From Nitrospiraceae bacterium UBA6898 (lineage in GTDB: Bacteria; Nitrospirota; Thermodesulfovibrionia; Thermodesulfovibrionales; UBA6898): 14,377 nt of DNA. The DNA lies in the NCBI GenBank assembly GCA_002448975.1, contig DKBO01000243.1, positions 1-14,377 of the forward strand, read 5' to 3'. Position 1 is the first letter of the stretch. Each line of letters starts with the position of its first letter. Below are positions 8,609 to 14,377 of this stretch, piece by piece. The notes beneath the pieces are model-generated. The model ran no database searches and was not told the origin of the DNA. It saw only the letters and a program-made list of their open reading frames with translations. The translations under genes and the position numbers were made by a program.

Positions 8609-8990
8609 AAGATTAGGTTTGCGGTACTCTGGACCGGGATAAACCAGAGGATCAAGCAACTGAGTATGGGAGCAGGAGTAGGATGTGGTGAGCAAACCCT
8701 CAGCTGTGAGAGGGAAGCCTGAAGCATCCTTCGAAGCGCCCACTTAGAAAAAGTGTTTGGTTCCCCGGATCCGGAGCATCGCATTAAATATTCTGGAGCC
8801 GTCGTAGGGTAATTGGTCATCCCGAAACTGGTTTGGCTGGAAGCTGAAAAGCGAGCGTGTATGTTCAATCACGTTGACCCGAGGACGGCTCTTTTATGTC
8901 GTGGCAAGGAGAGAGAGAAGGCAGATTCAAACAATTGACAACGTATGCAGCCGAAACGGGCAAAGGGGCACGAAAACGTGCCCCTTTCTT
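8609..8990 (+). ncRNA. Candidate ~380-nt structured non-coding RNA, family not recognised
   Basis: The segment is bounded by a consensus promoter and an intrinsic terminator and has no credible protein gene. Complementary segments by eye: 8616-8622 with 8692-8698 (7 bp) enclosing a hairpin 8627-8632/8644-8649; 8680-8685 with 8725-8730, which crosses the first helix and so implies a pseudoknot or an alternative fold; hairpin 8699-8702/8707-8710; hairpin 8741-8745/8751-8755. A separate domain is closed by 8796-8803 with 8884-8891 (8 bp), then a 3x3 internal loop, then 8807-8810 with 8877-8880. Inside it are a GAAA tetraloop hairpin (8843-8852) and a stem 8854-8859/8870-8875. I could not match tmRNA, RNase P, SRP, 6S or c-di-GMP riboswitch signatures. 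A degenerate group II intron fragment is an alternative, but no maturase gene is present. Start and end are inferred. Confidence 0.55.
8962..8990 (+). terminator. Intrinsic terminator between the orphan RNA and the cytochrome operon
   Basis: A perfect 11-bp stem (8962-8972 with 8977-8987, AAAGGGGCACG arm) has an AAAA loop and a TTTCTTGTG tail on the + strand. The minus-strand tail is weaker (CCCCTTTGCCCG). It most likely ends the + strand RNA and may also help end the 9-haem cytochrome gene, whose stop codon is only 9 nt away. Confidence 0.8.
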
Positions 8991-8995
8991 GTGTA

Positions 8996-9760
8996 TTACT
9001 TGTGGCAGCGCTGGCAGTCGCTGGAACCGAACGCTGACTGGCCGTTATGGCATGATGCACAGAACTTACCCTGATACAGGTCATCCATCTTCATGCCCGA
9101 CCCCCCTTTTTTATATTTGAAGATAGCAGTATGGCAGTTGTTGCACTCGAACATGGCGGTATGCAGTTCATGACTGAAAATGACCGGTGACATGCCCGCT
9201 GATGTGTACGTAAGCGCCTTCTTGAAGCCTGTCATTTTCGCATGGCACTTGGCACAGGAAGATGTCGAGAAGGCCTTTTTGCCGTTGTGGCAGGCTCCGC
9301 AGGTATTGCCTTTGTACATATCGTCCATGGCCAGTTTTGTGCTCCCTTTTTTCATCAGGAAAAGTCTCGGGTGACATTCGTCGCAGTTGAATCTCCTGGC
9401 ATGGTTTTGATGGGTGAAGTTCACCGGCATTCCTGATGTCTCCAGCGTGAATGAGGTCAGCTTATGGCAGGTATCGCAGGCCTCCTTGTTTACATTCGAT
9501 TTCGTGTGTTCCTTGGTGCTATGGCAGGTATTGCAGTGAACACCGACGCTCTTATGTTTTGCATGGGAAAAGATTCCGGGCATATTCCGGGCATATTTCT
9601 CATAGGAATGACATTTGAAACAAGGGAGGCCTGAATCCTTCAGTGACGCTATGGCAGGAGACTGCGGCTCTTCATACTTCATCTCGACATTTCCCTTGAA
9701 TTTGCATGCAGAGAGCACAAGTACCAGTGATGCAACAACGACTATTCTTGTCAGTGTCAT
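8996..9760 (-). CDS. Nonahaem c-type cytochrome lipoprotein built from triheme (c7-like) units
   Basis: The 254-residue precursor has a lipoprotein signal with lipobox Leu16-Ser-Ala-Cys19. Lysine follows the lipidated cysteine, so no inner-membrane retention aspartate is present. Nine CxxCH motifs start at Cys47, 76, 95, 126, 154, 169, 206, 234 and 249, which is three sets of three. Units two (about 111-176) and three (about 190-254) are clearly homologous: each has F-x-H-x-x-H, CxxCH, a Lys/Gly-rich linker, MDD(M/L)Y-x-G, CxxCHNG, AF and CxxCH. The first unit is more diverged. The protein ends one residue after the last haem histidine. It is probably a periplasm-facing or outer-membrane electron carrier receiving electrons from the two upstream operon genes. 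ATG 9760 has a GGAGGGG Shine-Dalgarno, and only 8 nt separate it from the cytochrome b stop. Confidence 0.93.
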   Translation of the reverse strand: MTLTRIVVVASLVLVLSACKFKGNVEMKYEEPQSPAIASLKDSGLPCFKCHSYEKYARNMPGIFSHAKHKSVGVHCNTCHSTKEHTKSNVNKEACDTCHKLTSFTLETSGMPVNFTHQNHARRFNCDECHPRLFLMKKGSTKLAMDDMYKGNTCGACHNGKKAFSTSSCAKCHAKMTGFKKALTYTSAGMSPVIFSHELHTAMFECNNCHTAIFKYKKGGSGMKMDDLYQGKFCASCHNGQSAFGSSDCQRCHK

Positions 9761-9768
9761 GTCCCCTC

Positions 9769-10521
9769 CTACCCCTTCTTCTCTTTCTTCGCTTCCCCGG
9801 GGAAGAGAAGTTCATATTCAAGAGGGTGATGGTGTTTCAGCTGCTCAGTCGATATTCTGCCCGTTATCCATATCCAACTCATCGGAAATACCTCGGGCTT
9901 GAGGTGTTCATTGTAGAAGTGCCAGAAGAGTATGAAAACTATTGCGAGCAGTGCTTCGTCGCTGTGCATAAGCCCCAGGAGTTCCCAGATCCATCCCGTC
10001 GCGAAAGAAGGGATGATATAAGACACCTGCATCGGAAACGCCAGGGCGTATCCTGAAAAGCCGATGATGAACATGCCCCAGAAGACGGCCCAATAGTCAA
10101 ACTTCTGCGCATAGGAATATTTGCCGAATTTCGCCTTTTCTTTTGAAAGACCGAAAAAATACATGAAATTCTTGATCACGTCGAAAATGTCCTTTGGCAG
10201 GGGGATGACTGTTGTCCTGGCATTGATCGTCATCTGTTTTGTTGCGAACAGATAAACAAGGTAAATCACATGCCAGACAAAATCGAAAAGCATGGTGACG
10301 CCTGCTATCCTGTGAATGAGGCCGGCAGTGTCAGGTCCTCCCCAGATGCGGATCCATATGCTCGAGAGGCCCTCAGGATCATGTGCATATTTCAGACCCC
10401 ACCCGGTAAAACTCAAGATAAGGAATGTGGTAAACATAAGTACATGCTGTATCCTAAAGATAATATTGAATCGTTCGATTTCCTTGGGAATACCTGTGGC
10501 TGCGGTGGTTGAATCGCTCAT
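9769..10521 (-). CDS. Four-helix cytochrome b subunit (FdhG/HydC-like quinol-oxidising membrane protein)
   Basis: The 250-residue integral membrane protein has four hydrophobic helices: about 26-46, 72-92, one starting FDYWAVFWGMFIIGF and one starting EALLAIVFILFWHFYNEH. The histidines fit two b haems bound between helices: His26, His70, His84 and the WHFYNEH histidines of the last helix. This is the pattern of formate-dehydrogenase-gamma or hydrogenase-type b cytochromes, which exchange electrons with menaquinone. Here no dehydrogenase subunit is present; instead it sits between a 7-haem and a 9-haem c cytochrome. The likely job is to oxidise menaquinol and pass electrons to the c-type partner. 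It starts at ATG 10521, one base into the preceding TAA stop (TAATG), with a GGAGGA Shine-Dalgarno, so translation is coupled. The exact substrate is inference. Confidence 0.9.
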   Translation of the reverse strand: MSDSTTAATGIPKEIERFNIIFRIQHVLMFTTFLILSFTGWGLKYAHDPEGLSSIWIRIWGGPDTAGLIHRIAGVTMLFDFVWHVIYLVYLFATKQMTINARTTVIPLPKDIFDVIKNFMYFFGLSKEKAKFGKYSYAQKFDYWAVFWGMFIIGFSGYALAFPMQVSYIIPSFATGWIWELLGLMHSDEALLAIVFILFWHFYNEHLKPEVFPMSWIWITGRISTEQLKHHHPLEYELLFPGEAKKEKKG

Positions 10522-11450
10522 TATTTGTCCTCCTTTTTCCTGAAGACTGCGTCCCGTATATCAGCAAAGGCCTCGAGCAGAACATGGATAACAATGAAAG
10601 CAAAGACACCCATGGTAAGGAGGATAAGCAATTTCTCACCATAATGCGGTATGGGACCGGGACGCTTATGGGTGATTGCGGGAACGAACTTCTCATTTGC
10701 CCCCTTATGGCACTTGCCGCAGGTCTCAAGTTTGTTCTTGCCGAATACCGGAGATAAGGGGTCGCTTTTTGATCGTATATCATGTGCGTTATGACAACTC
10801 GAGCAAACCGGAGCACGTGTGTGCCCGAGGAGAAGTTTTCGCCCATGGAAACTTTCGCTGAAGCTGTCCATGACGTTTTCCTCCAGCTTATATTTCTCGA
10901 TGATCTCCTGGTTGCCGTGGCATTTGCCGCAGGTCCCTACCTGATACTTGCGGCTGACGGGTGACTTACCGTCCTTTGCCTTCGTTATATAATGCGGAGA
11001 GCCATGACAGTCCGCGCAGAGGGCGCCATCCGTCTGTTTTTTCTCGATGATGTTTTTTCCATGCACACTGGAGAGGACCTTCTGATATGCCTCTTCGTGA
11101 CACTTTACGCAGGCGGCACCGGCAACGGGGTCTGAGGAGAACTTGGCCGATATTTTAGAAGACAACGAAAGGATATCTGAAGGAACTGCTGAGCCAGATG
11201 ACGCATGAGAAGCATCAAAGAACTTCAGATGACATTCGGTGCAGGGAAGCATTTCATGGACAGAGGCCTTGAACTTTTCAGTATCCACATTCAGATCTAC
11301 CATGGCGCCGCTCTGCGCCTTTATCGTTCCCTTCATGGCGTTATGGCAGTCAAGACAGGTTTCGGATTCCTGTGAAAATACAGGAGAAGGGAGCAGAAAA
11401 AGGAGGAACAGCAAAGGTGCGGCGGCAACTGCAAGGGTTTTTTGTGACAT
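10521..11450 (-). CDS. Membrane-anchored heptahaem c-type cytochrome
   Basis: The 309-residue protein has a signal peptide (1-26, VFS|Q) and seven CxxCH motifs: CLDCH (32-36), CTECH (70-74), CVKCH, CADCH, CGKCH, CSSCH and CGKCH. A single C-terminal transmembrane helix in EKLLILLTMGVFAFIVIHV is followed by a charged cytoplasmic tail. The SVHE and SVHG segments preceding motifs resemble cytochrome c3-family/CbcA-like proteins. With the overlapping cytochrome b gene it should form a bc-type complex taking electrons from menaquinol into the periplasm. ATG 11450 is preferred over GTG 11456 because AAGGAAGAGG lies at good distance from the ATG; the GTG would add two residues. It is the first gene of a three-gene operon with the 4-helix b and the 9-haem lipoprotein. 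The layout resembles Geobacter cbcBA (7-haem c plus dihaem b), but homology at family level is not proven here. Confidence 0.92.
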   Translation of the reverse strand: MSQKTLAVAAAPLLFLLFLLPSPVFSQESETCLDCHNAMKGTIKAQSGAMVDLNVDTEKFKASVHEMLPCTECHLKFFDASHASSGSAVPSDILSLSSKISAKFSSDPVAGAACVKCHEEAYQKVLSSVHGKNIIEKKQTDGALCADCHGSPHYITKAKDGKSPVSRKYQVGTCGKCHGNQEIIEKYKLEENVMDSFSESFHGRKLLLGHTRAPVCSSCHNAHDIRSKSDPLSPVFGKNKLETCGKCHKGANEKFVPAITHKRPGPIPHYGEKLLILLTMGVFAFIVIHVLLEAFADIRDAVFRKKEDK

Positions 11451-11473
11451 AGGCACCTCTTCCTTGTATTAAT

Positions 11474-11494
11474 AGCTATTGCATATGCATAGCT
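11474..11494. repeat. Near-perfect palindrome just upstream of the cytochrome operon (operator or leader hairpin candidate)
   Basis: AGCTAT (11474-11479) and ATAGCT (11489-11494) flank the palindrome GCATATGC (11481-11488). Together they form a 20-bp perfect palindrome interrupted by a single T at 11480. It lies about 25-45 bp before the ATG of the 7-haem cytochrome gene. It could be an operator or fold as an RNA hairpin in the leader. No bound protein is known to me. Confidence 0.6.
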
Positions 11495-11496
11495 GA

Positions 11497-11538
11497 AAGC
11501 GCTTCTTTGATGGAGCGCTCTGAAAAAGCACGCGCGTG
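11497..11538. repeat. Cluster of three short GC-rich palindromes in the cytochrome operon leader
   Basis: AAGCGCTT (11497-11504), GAGCGCTC (11513-11520) and CACGCGCGTG (11529-11538) follow each other at 16-bp steps between starts. The two AGCGCT cores can also pair with each other in RNA or cruciform form. With the neighbouring 20-bp palindrome they fill most of 11474-11538. Confidence 0.5.
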
Positions 11539-11628
11539 ATTGCTTAGTCCTCCCCTGGAATGGAACGTGCGATTGTTCCCTTGTTATTTATGATTACAAG
11601 AACAGCTCAAAACTAAAAGTAGCACGTT

Positions 11629-11658
11629 ATTTAAGCAGAACAAAACATTTGCTGTCAA
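11629..11658 (-). promoter_or_regulatory. Candidate sigma-70 promoter for the bc-cytochrome operon
   Basis: On the minus strand TTGACA (11658-11653) is followed after 18 nt by TTAAAT (11634-11629, 4 of 6 consensus bases). A start near 11622 would give a ~170-nt leader containing the palindrome cluster. The rest of the 265-nt intergenic region 11451-11715 shows no gene. A good sigma-54 site is not evident. Confidence 0.45.
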
Positions 11659-11715
11659 CCCCAAAAGCTGAAACTGCCGGGGTGTTCAAAAGAATGCTCA
11701 GAGCAAGGATTAAGT

Positions 11716-12537
11716 TCAGGAAGTGTTCTTACTCCTGATGCCGACGATGGAGATACCCGCCTTGTCAGCTTCACTCGCAATCCTTGCCCTCTGAAGTAAG
11801 ATGCTCTTTTGCGATTCAACCGCAAGCACGCGTGCCTGCACGGCGATCATCGACATGAGCGTTTCAGGCCCGACAACAGGCACGTCGAAGCGCATATCCT
11901 GTTGCGGTTTGCTTACCTTGATTACGACAGCTCCGCCGCCTGCGAGCGTACCCCCTCTGCGGATCGCTTCGTCTGTTCCCTCTATGGCCTCTACCGCCAT
12001 AACGGCCTGGTTCTTGATCACAACGGTCTGACCAATATCAAGTCTCCCGATCTCCTTTGCAATCTCCCAGCCGAAGGCTATATCTTTCCATTCATTTTCC
12101 GTAGGGCCTTCGGCAGTGATGACTCCTTCAGGGGTAAGGAGGTTTGTGGTAAAGTCGGTGGTATTCAGCAGGGTTATCCCGTCCCTTTTCAGCTCTTTAG
12201 CAATAGTAAGAAGGATGGAGTCATCGCTCTTATCCTTGAGGGTGAAAAGGAGTTTGATGGCACGCAGGTCAGGAGTTACTTTGCTTTTATACAGCAGCGA
12301 TTTGGGAACCTTGCCGGCCATTACGGCCTCTGATACTCCAGATCTTTTCAGATGGCCGATGATATCACCGAGTTTGCCAACATTGATCCAGCGAATGCTA
12401 TTGACTGCAGAGGCAAGTGCCTTATCAGCCAAGGGTTCAAGCCCGATGGCAATAACCTCATAGCCCTTTGCCCGGGCCTCTTCGGCTACTGCGAGCGGCA
12501 GTTCGCCATTGCCCGCGATAAGACCAAGTTTCGACAT
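11716..12537 (-). CDS. lpxI: UDP-2,3-diacylglucosamine pyrophosphatase LpxI (DUF1009)
   Basis: LpxI hydrolyses UDP-2,3-diacylglucosamine to lipid X plus UMP, the fourth step of lipid A synthesis; it is the non-orthologous replacement for LpxH. The 273-residue protein has the family layout. The N-terminal LGLIAGNGELPLAVAEEA domain is followed by a GKVPKSLLY segment and LNTTDFTTNLL. The C-terminal domain has RRGGTLAGGGAVVIKVSKP and the acidic DMRFDVPVVGPETL region (Asp214 and Asp218), where the catalytic aspartate of characterised LpxI proteins is expected. Its ATG overlaps the lpxA stop (TGATG). A GTG one codon earlier is an alternative start. It is the last lpx gene here; lpxB does not follow, and only weak hairpins lie after its stop. 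Confidence 0.93.
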   Translation of the reverse strand: MSKLGLIAGNGELPLAVAEEARAKGYEVIAIGLEPLADKALASAVNSIRWINVGKLGDIIGHLKRSGVSEAVMAGKVPKSLLYKSKVTPDLRAIKLLFTLKDKSDDSILLTIAKELKRDGITLLNTTDFTTNLLTPEGVITAEGPTENEWKDIAFGWEIAKEIGRLDIGQTVVIKNQAVMAVEAIEGTDEAIRRGGTLAGGGAVVIKVSKPQQDMRFDVPVVGPETLMSMIAVQARVLAVESQKSILLQRARIASEADKAGISIVGIRSKNTS

Positions 12538-13319
12538 CACCGGCAGATCCCACGCTTGTTCTTTTCAATAAAAGCAATGAGATGCACTATTTCCGGCGAA
12601 TCAGCAAAATCTTCCTCTACCTTTCTGATGGCGTCCTTGAGCGTCCTTTTTTCCCTGAAGAGGATTTTATATGCCTTTTTTATGGTGTTTATCGTCCCGT
12701 CAGAAAAACCGTGCCGCTTCAGTCCGATCACATTCGGGCCAAAGAGCTTGGCCCTGGCCCCGGAAGCTACCATAAAGGGAGGAATGTCCTGACCAATGCC
12801 GCTGAAACCTCCGACCATTGCATATTGGCCGATTCTCGTAAACTGATGAATCGCAACAAGTCCTCCAATCACTGCAAAGTCCTCGACAAGGACATGCCCG
12901 GCGAGTGTTGCGGCATTCGCCATAATGATGTTACTGCCTATTTTACAATTGTGGGCTACATGGACATATGCCATAAGAAAGTTACTGTTTCCCAGGGTCG
13001 TGGTTTCGTCCCCTCCTACCGAAGCTCTATGGATGGTAACGTATTCCCGTATCGTATTGTTGCTGCCGATAATCAGCTTTGTAGGCTCACCCCGGTATTT
13101 CATATCCTGGGGCGGCAGACCGATACAGGTAAAGGGATGGAAGGTACAGCCTTCACCGATCTCGGTTTCCCCTTCGACGATGACATGAGAGATGAGCTTC
13201 GTGTTCCTGCCGATGCGCACGCCTTTCTTTATAATGGAGTACGGACCGATTTCAACGCCGGTATCTATCTCAGCTTTCTGGTGGATAAGCGCTGTTTCAT
13301 GAATTTTTGTCTTCATCAT
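12537..13319 (-). CDS. lpxA: UDP-N-acetylglucosamine 3-O-acyltransferase LpxA
   Basis: LpxA catalyses the first step of lipid A synthesis, moving a 3-hydroxyacyl chain from ACP to UDP-GlcNAc in the cytoplasm. The 260-residue length is typical. The N-terminal two thirds are hexapeptide repeats (left-handed beta helix). They carry the family segments PFTCIGLPPQDMKYRGEPT and YVHVAHNCKIG, with His123 corresponding to catalytic His125 of E. coli. The HQFTRIGQYAMVGGFSG stretch follows, and a C-terminal helical region begins GLKRHGFSDGTI. Gly171 aligns by spacing with E. coli Gly173, the acyl-chain ruler residue. ATG 13319 overlaps the fabZ stop by 4 nt (ATGA), and lpxI overlaps its 3' end, so all are coupled in one operon. 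Confidence 0.97.
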   Translation of the reverse strand: MMKTKIHETALIHQKAEIDTGVEIGPYSIIKKGVRIGRNTKLISHVIVEGETEIGEGCTFHPFTCIGLPPQDMKYRGEPTKLIIGSNNTIREYVTIHRASVGGDETTTLGNSNFLMAYVHVAHNCKIGSNIIMANAATLAGHVLVEDFAVIGGLVAIHQFTRIGQYAMVGGFSGIGQDIPPFMVASGARAKLFGPNVIGLKRHGFSDGTINTIKKAYKILFREKRTLKDAIRKVEEDFADSPEIVHLIAFIEKNKRGICR

Positions 13320-13747
13320 ATCTCCCTGTCTGTCACCATGGCAGTGAAATCGGCCTCCGCGGCAACCTTATCGTCTACCCGTGCGGCACCGGAAAACTTC
13401 CAGACATTCCCTCTTTGCTGAAGCACCTTTATCTCGAGCCTGAGCTGGTCCCCCGGGACGACCGGCTTCCTGAACTTTGCTTTTTCAATGCTCATGAAAA
13501 AAACCGATTTTGCTTCAATGCCGCTGCTGAAGGCAAGGACCCCGGCAACTTGTGCCATAGCCTCTATCATCAGCACACCGGGCATGATGGGCTGCCCGGG
13601 GAAATGCCCCTGGAAGTAGGGTTCATTGATGGTCACGTTCTTTATCCCGGTGATGCTGATATTGGGCTGAAAGTCTATGATCCGATCTACAAGAAGGAAT
13701 GGATAGCGGTGCGGCAGTTTTTTCATGATATCAAGAATATTCATCAT
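13316..13747 (-). CDS. fabZ: 3-hydroxyacyl-[acyl-carrier-protein] dehydratase FabZ
   Basis: FabZ dehydrates 3-hydroxyacyl-ACP to trans-2-enoyl-ACP in fatty acid elongation and competes with LpxA/LpxD for the same 3-hydroxyacyl-ACP pool, which explains its place in the lpx operon. The 143-residue hot-dog-fold protein has the LPHRYPFLLVDR start motif, the GHFPGQPIMPGVLMIEAMAQ active-site region with catalytic His48 and Glu62, and the family segment KAKFRKPVVPGDQL. ATG 13747 overlaps the lpxD stop by 4 nt; a second ATG follows directly. Both neighbouring genes overlap it, giving a tightly coupled lpxD-fabZ-lpxA series. Confidence 0.97.
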   Translation of the reverse strand: MMNILDIMKKLPHRYPFLLVDRIIDFQPNISITGIKNVTINEPYFQGHFPGQPIMPGVLMIEAMAQVAGVLAFSSGIEAKSVFFMSIEKAKFRKPVVPGDQLRLEIKVLQQRGNVWKFSGAARVDDKVAAEADFTAMVTDREI

Positions 13748-14377
13748 GATCTGTCTCCTTTTTCCAGTCTGGTTATCTTTTCTTCGAGCGCTCGTATTTT
13801 CTTGTTCATCTCAGGCAGTTTGGCGAACAAGGCCTGCGCCCTGAGCCAGGTGGCATGAGGAATTGCAGGGGAGCCTGCATATATGCCTTTTTCGATCTGG
13901 CCTTTCAGTCCAGACTGTGCAGCCACCATGGTGCCTGATGCAATGGTTGTATGATCAGCAATACCTGCCTGTCCTCCGATCACAGTAAAATCGCCTATCT
14001 CCGTGCTTCCGGCTATCCCGACCTGGGAAATGATCAGCGACTTCTCGCCGATCGAGACGTTGTGTGCGATCTGGGTCAGGTTGTCGATCTTTGCCCCCTT
14101 GCGGATAATGGTATTGCCGATAGTTGCACGGTCGATGGAGACATTTGATCCGATCTCCACGTCATCCTCGATGATCACCCCTCCCACCTGGGGAATCTTG
14201 TAATGTTCCCCTTTTTCAAGGACATAGCCGAACCCATCAGAGCCGATAACAGTCCCCGCATGAATGATTACTCTATCCCCGATGGAGATGCCCTCTCTGA
14301 TGGTGACATTCGGAAATATCAGGCATTCCTTCCCGATCTTTGTACGTTCACCAATAAAGGCTCCCGGCATGATAACG
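13744..14377 (-). CDS. lpxD: UDP-3-O-(3-hydroxyacyl)glucosamine N-acyltransferase LpxD (5' end beyond window)
   Basis: LpxD adds the second (N-linked) 3-hydroxyacyl chain in lipid A synthesis. The visible part is the beta-helix and C-terminal tail; about 130 residues, including the uridine-binding N-terminal domain, lie outside the window. The frame stays open to base 14377, so the ATG at 14370 is an internal methionine. Recognisable segments are VIGSDGFGYV, NVSIDRATIG and NLTQIAHNVSIG with the catalytic histidine in the position of E. coli His239. GQAGIADH and the AGSPAIPHATWLR segment that precedes a C-terminal coiled helix follow. The stop overlaps the fabZ start. Confidence 0.96.
   Translation of the reverse strand, partial: VIMPGAFIGERTKIGKECLIFPNVTIREGISIGDRVIIHAGTVIGSDGFGYVLEKGEHYKIPQVGGVIIEDDVEIGSNVSIDRATIGNTIIRKGAKIDNLTQIAHNVSIGEKSLIISQVGIAGSTEIGDFTVIGGQAGIADHTTIASGTMVAAQSGLKGQIEKGIYAGSPAIPHATWLRAQALFAKLPEMNKKIRALEEKITRLEKGDRS

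Noticed and set aside
8515..8868. 117-codon open frame on the minus strand in the RNA region
   Set aside because: It has no clear Shine-Dalgarno and its composition is rich in Ser/Pro/Leu without a domain. It spans the helices and promoter of the candidate RNA, which explain the region better.
8609..8990. tmRNA, RNase P RNA, SRP RNA, 6S RNA or c-di-GMP-I riboswitch
   Set aside because: I found no tag reading frame or tRNA-like ends, no GAGGAAAGTCC element, no SRP tetraloop core and no 6S-type closing stem. The GCAAACC-hairpin-GGGAAGCC stretch resembles the riboswitch core only partly: it lacks the GACGCAAAGCC element and has no gene downstream.
11536..11560. Sigma-54 promoter (GG-N10-GC at 11555-11542, minus strand) before the cytochrome operon
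   Set aside because: Only the invariant GG and GC dinucleotides fit; the surrounding -24 and -12 bases do not match TGGCAC/TTGCA. It is too weak to annotate, though worth testing given the nearby sigma-54 regulator.
12582..13421. 279-codon open frame on the plus strand across lpxA and fabZ
   Set aside because: It lies antisense to two unmistakable overlapping genes, and its translation shows no family features.
1..14377. tRNA, rRNA, CRISPR arrays, insertion sequences or phage genes
   Set aside because: I saw no cloverleaf, spaced direct-repeat array, transposase, integrase or terminal inverted repeat pattern by eye.

Overview
The window (about 14.4 kb, moderate GC) comes from a Gram-negative, anaerobic-type bacterium. 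The lipid A genes show an LPS outer membrane, and the multiheme c-type cytochromes show respiratory electron transfer through the periplasm. RpoC, a Mut7-C protein, an NtrC-type two-component pair, bc-type multiheme modules and LpxI together suggest Nitrospirota or Desulfobacterota. This placement rests on gene content and sequence style only.

Layout. (1) 1-3768 (+): the 3' nine-tenths of rpoC, closed by a strong intrinsic terminator. (2) 3928-8174 (+): a compact run of a Mut7-C/PIN-like zinc-ribbon protein, a membrane histidine kinase and a sigma-54 (GAFTGA) response regulator, 4 nt apart or overlapping. The kinase carries a CxxCH haem-attachment motif in its periplasmic Cache-like sensor. 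(3) 8184-8471 (-): a tiny exported monohaem cytochrome c. (4) 8472-8995: a 524-nt stretch without a protein gene. It holds two divergent promoters and, on the + strand, what looks like a ~380-nt structured non-coding RNA, with perfect -35/-10 hexamers, several helices and an 11-bp terminator hairpin. I cannot assign it to a known RNA family. (5) 11450-8996 (-): a three-gene operon encoding a membrane-anchored 7-haem cytochrome c, a four-helix cytochrome b and a 9-haem lipoprotein cytochrome. Together these look like a menaquinol-oxidising bc module that sends electrons outward. (6) 11451-11715: a 265-nt leader/promoter region with a striking cluster of palindromes. (7) 14377-11716 (-): the lipid A operon lpxD(partial)-fabZ-lpxA-lpxI, with every junction overlapping.

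How they may work together. The kinase/regulator pair lies beside 16 c-type haem motifs of the bc operon plus the monohaem protein, and its sensor itself appears to bind haem. The simplest reading is a redox- or ligand-sensing system that controls which electron-export cytochromes are made. This resembles, from memory, the sigma-54 regulator BccR and the cbcBA bc-cytochrome operon of Geobacter. The orphan RNA is transcribed head-on into the end of the cytochrome operon. The lpx genes and rpoC are housekeeping flanks.
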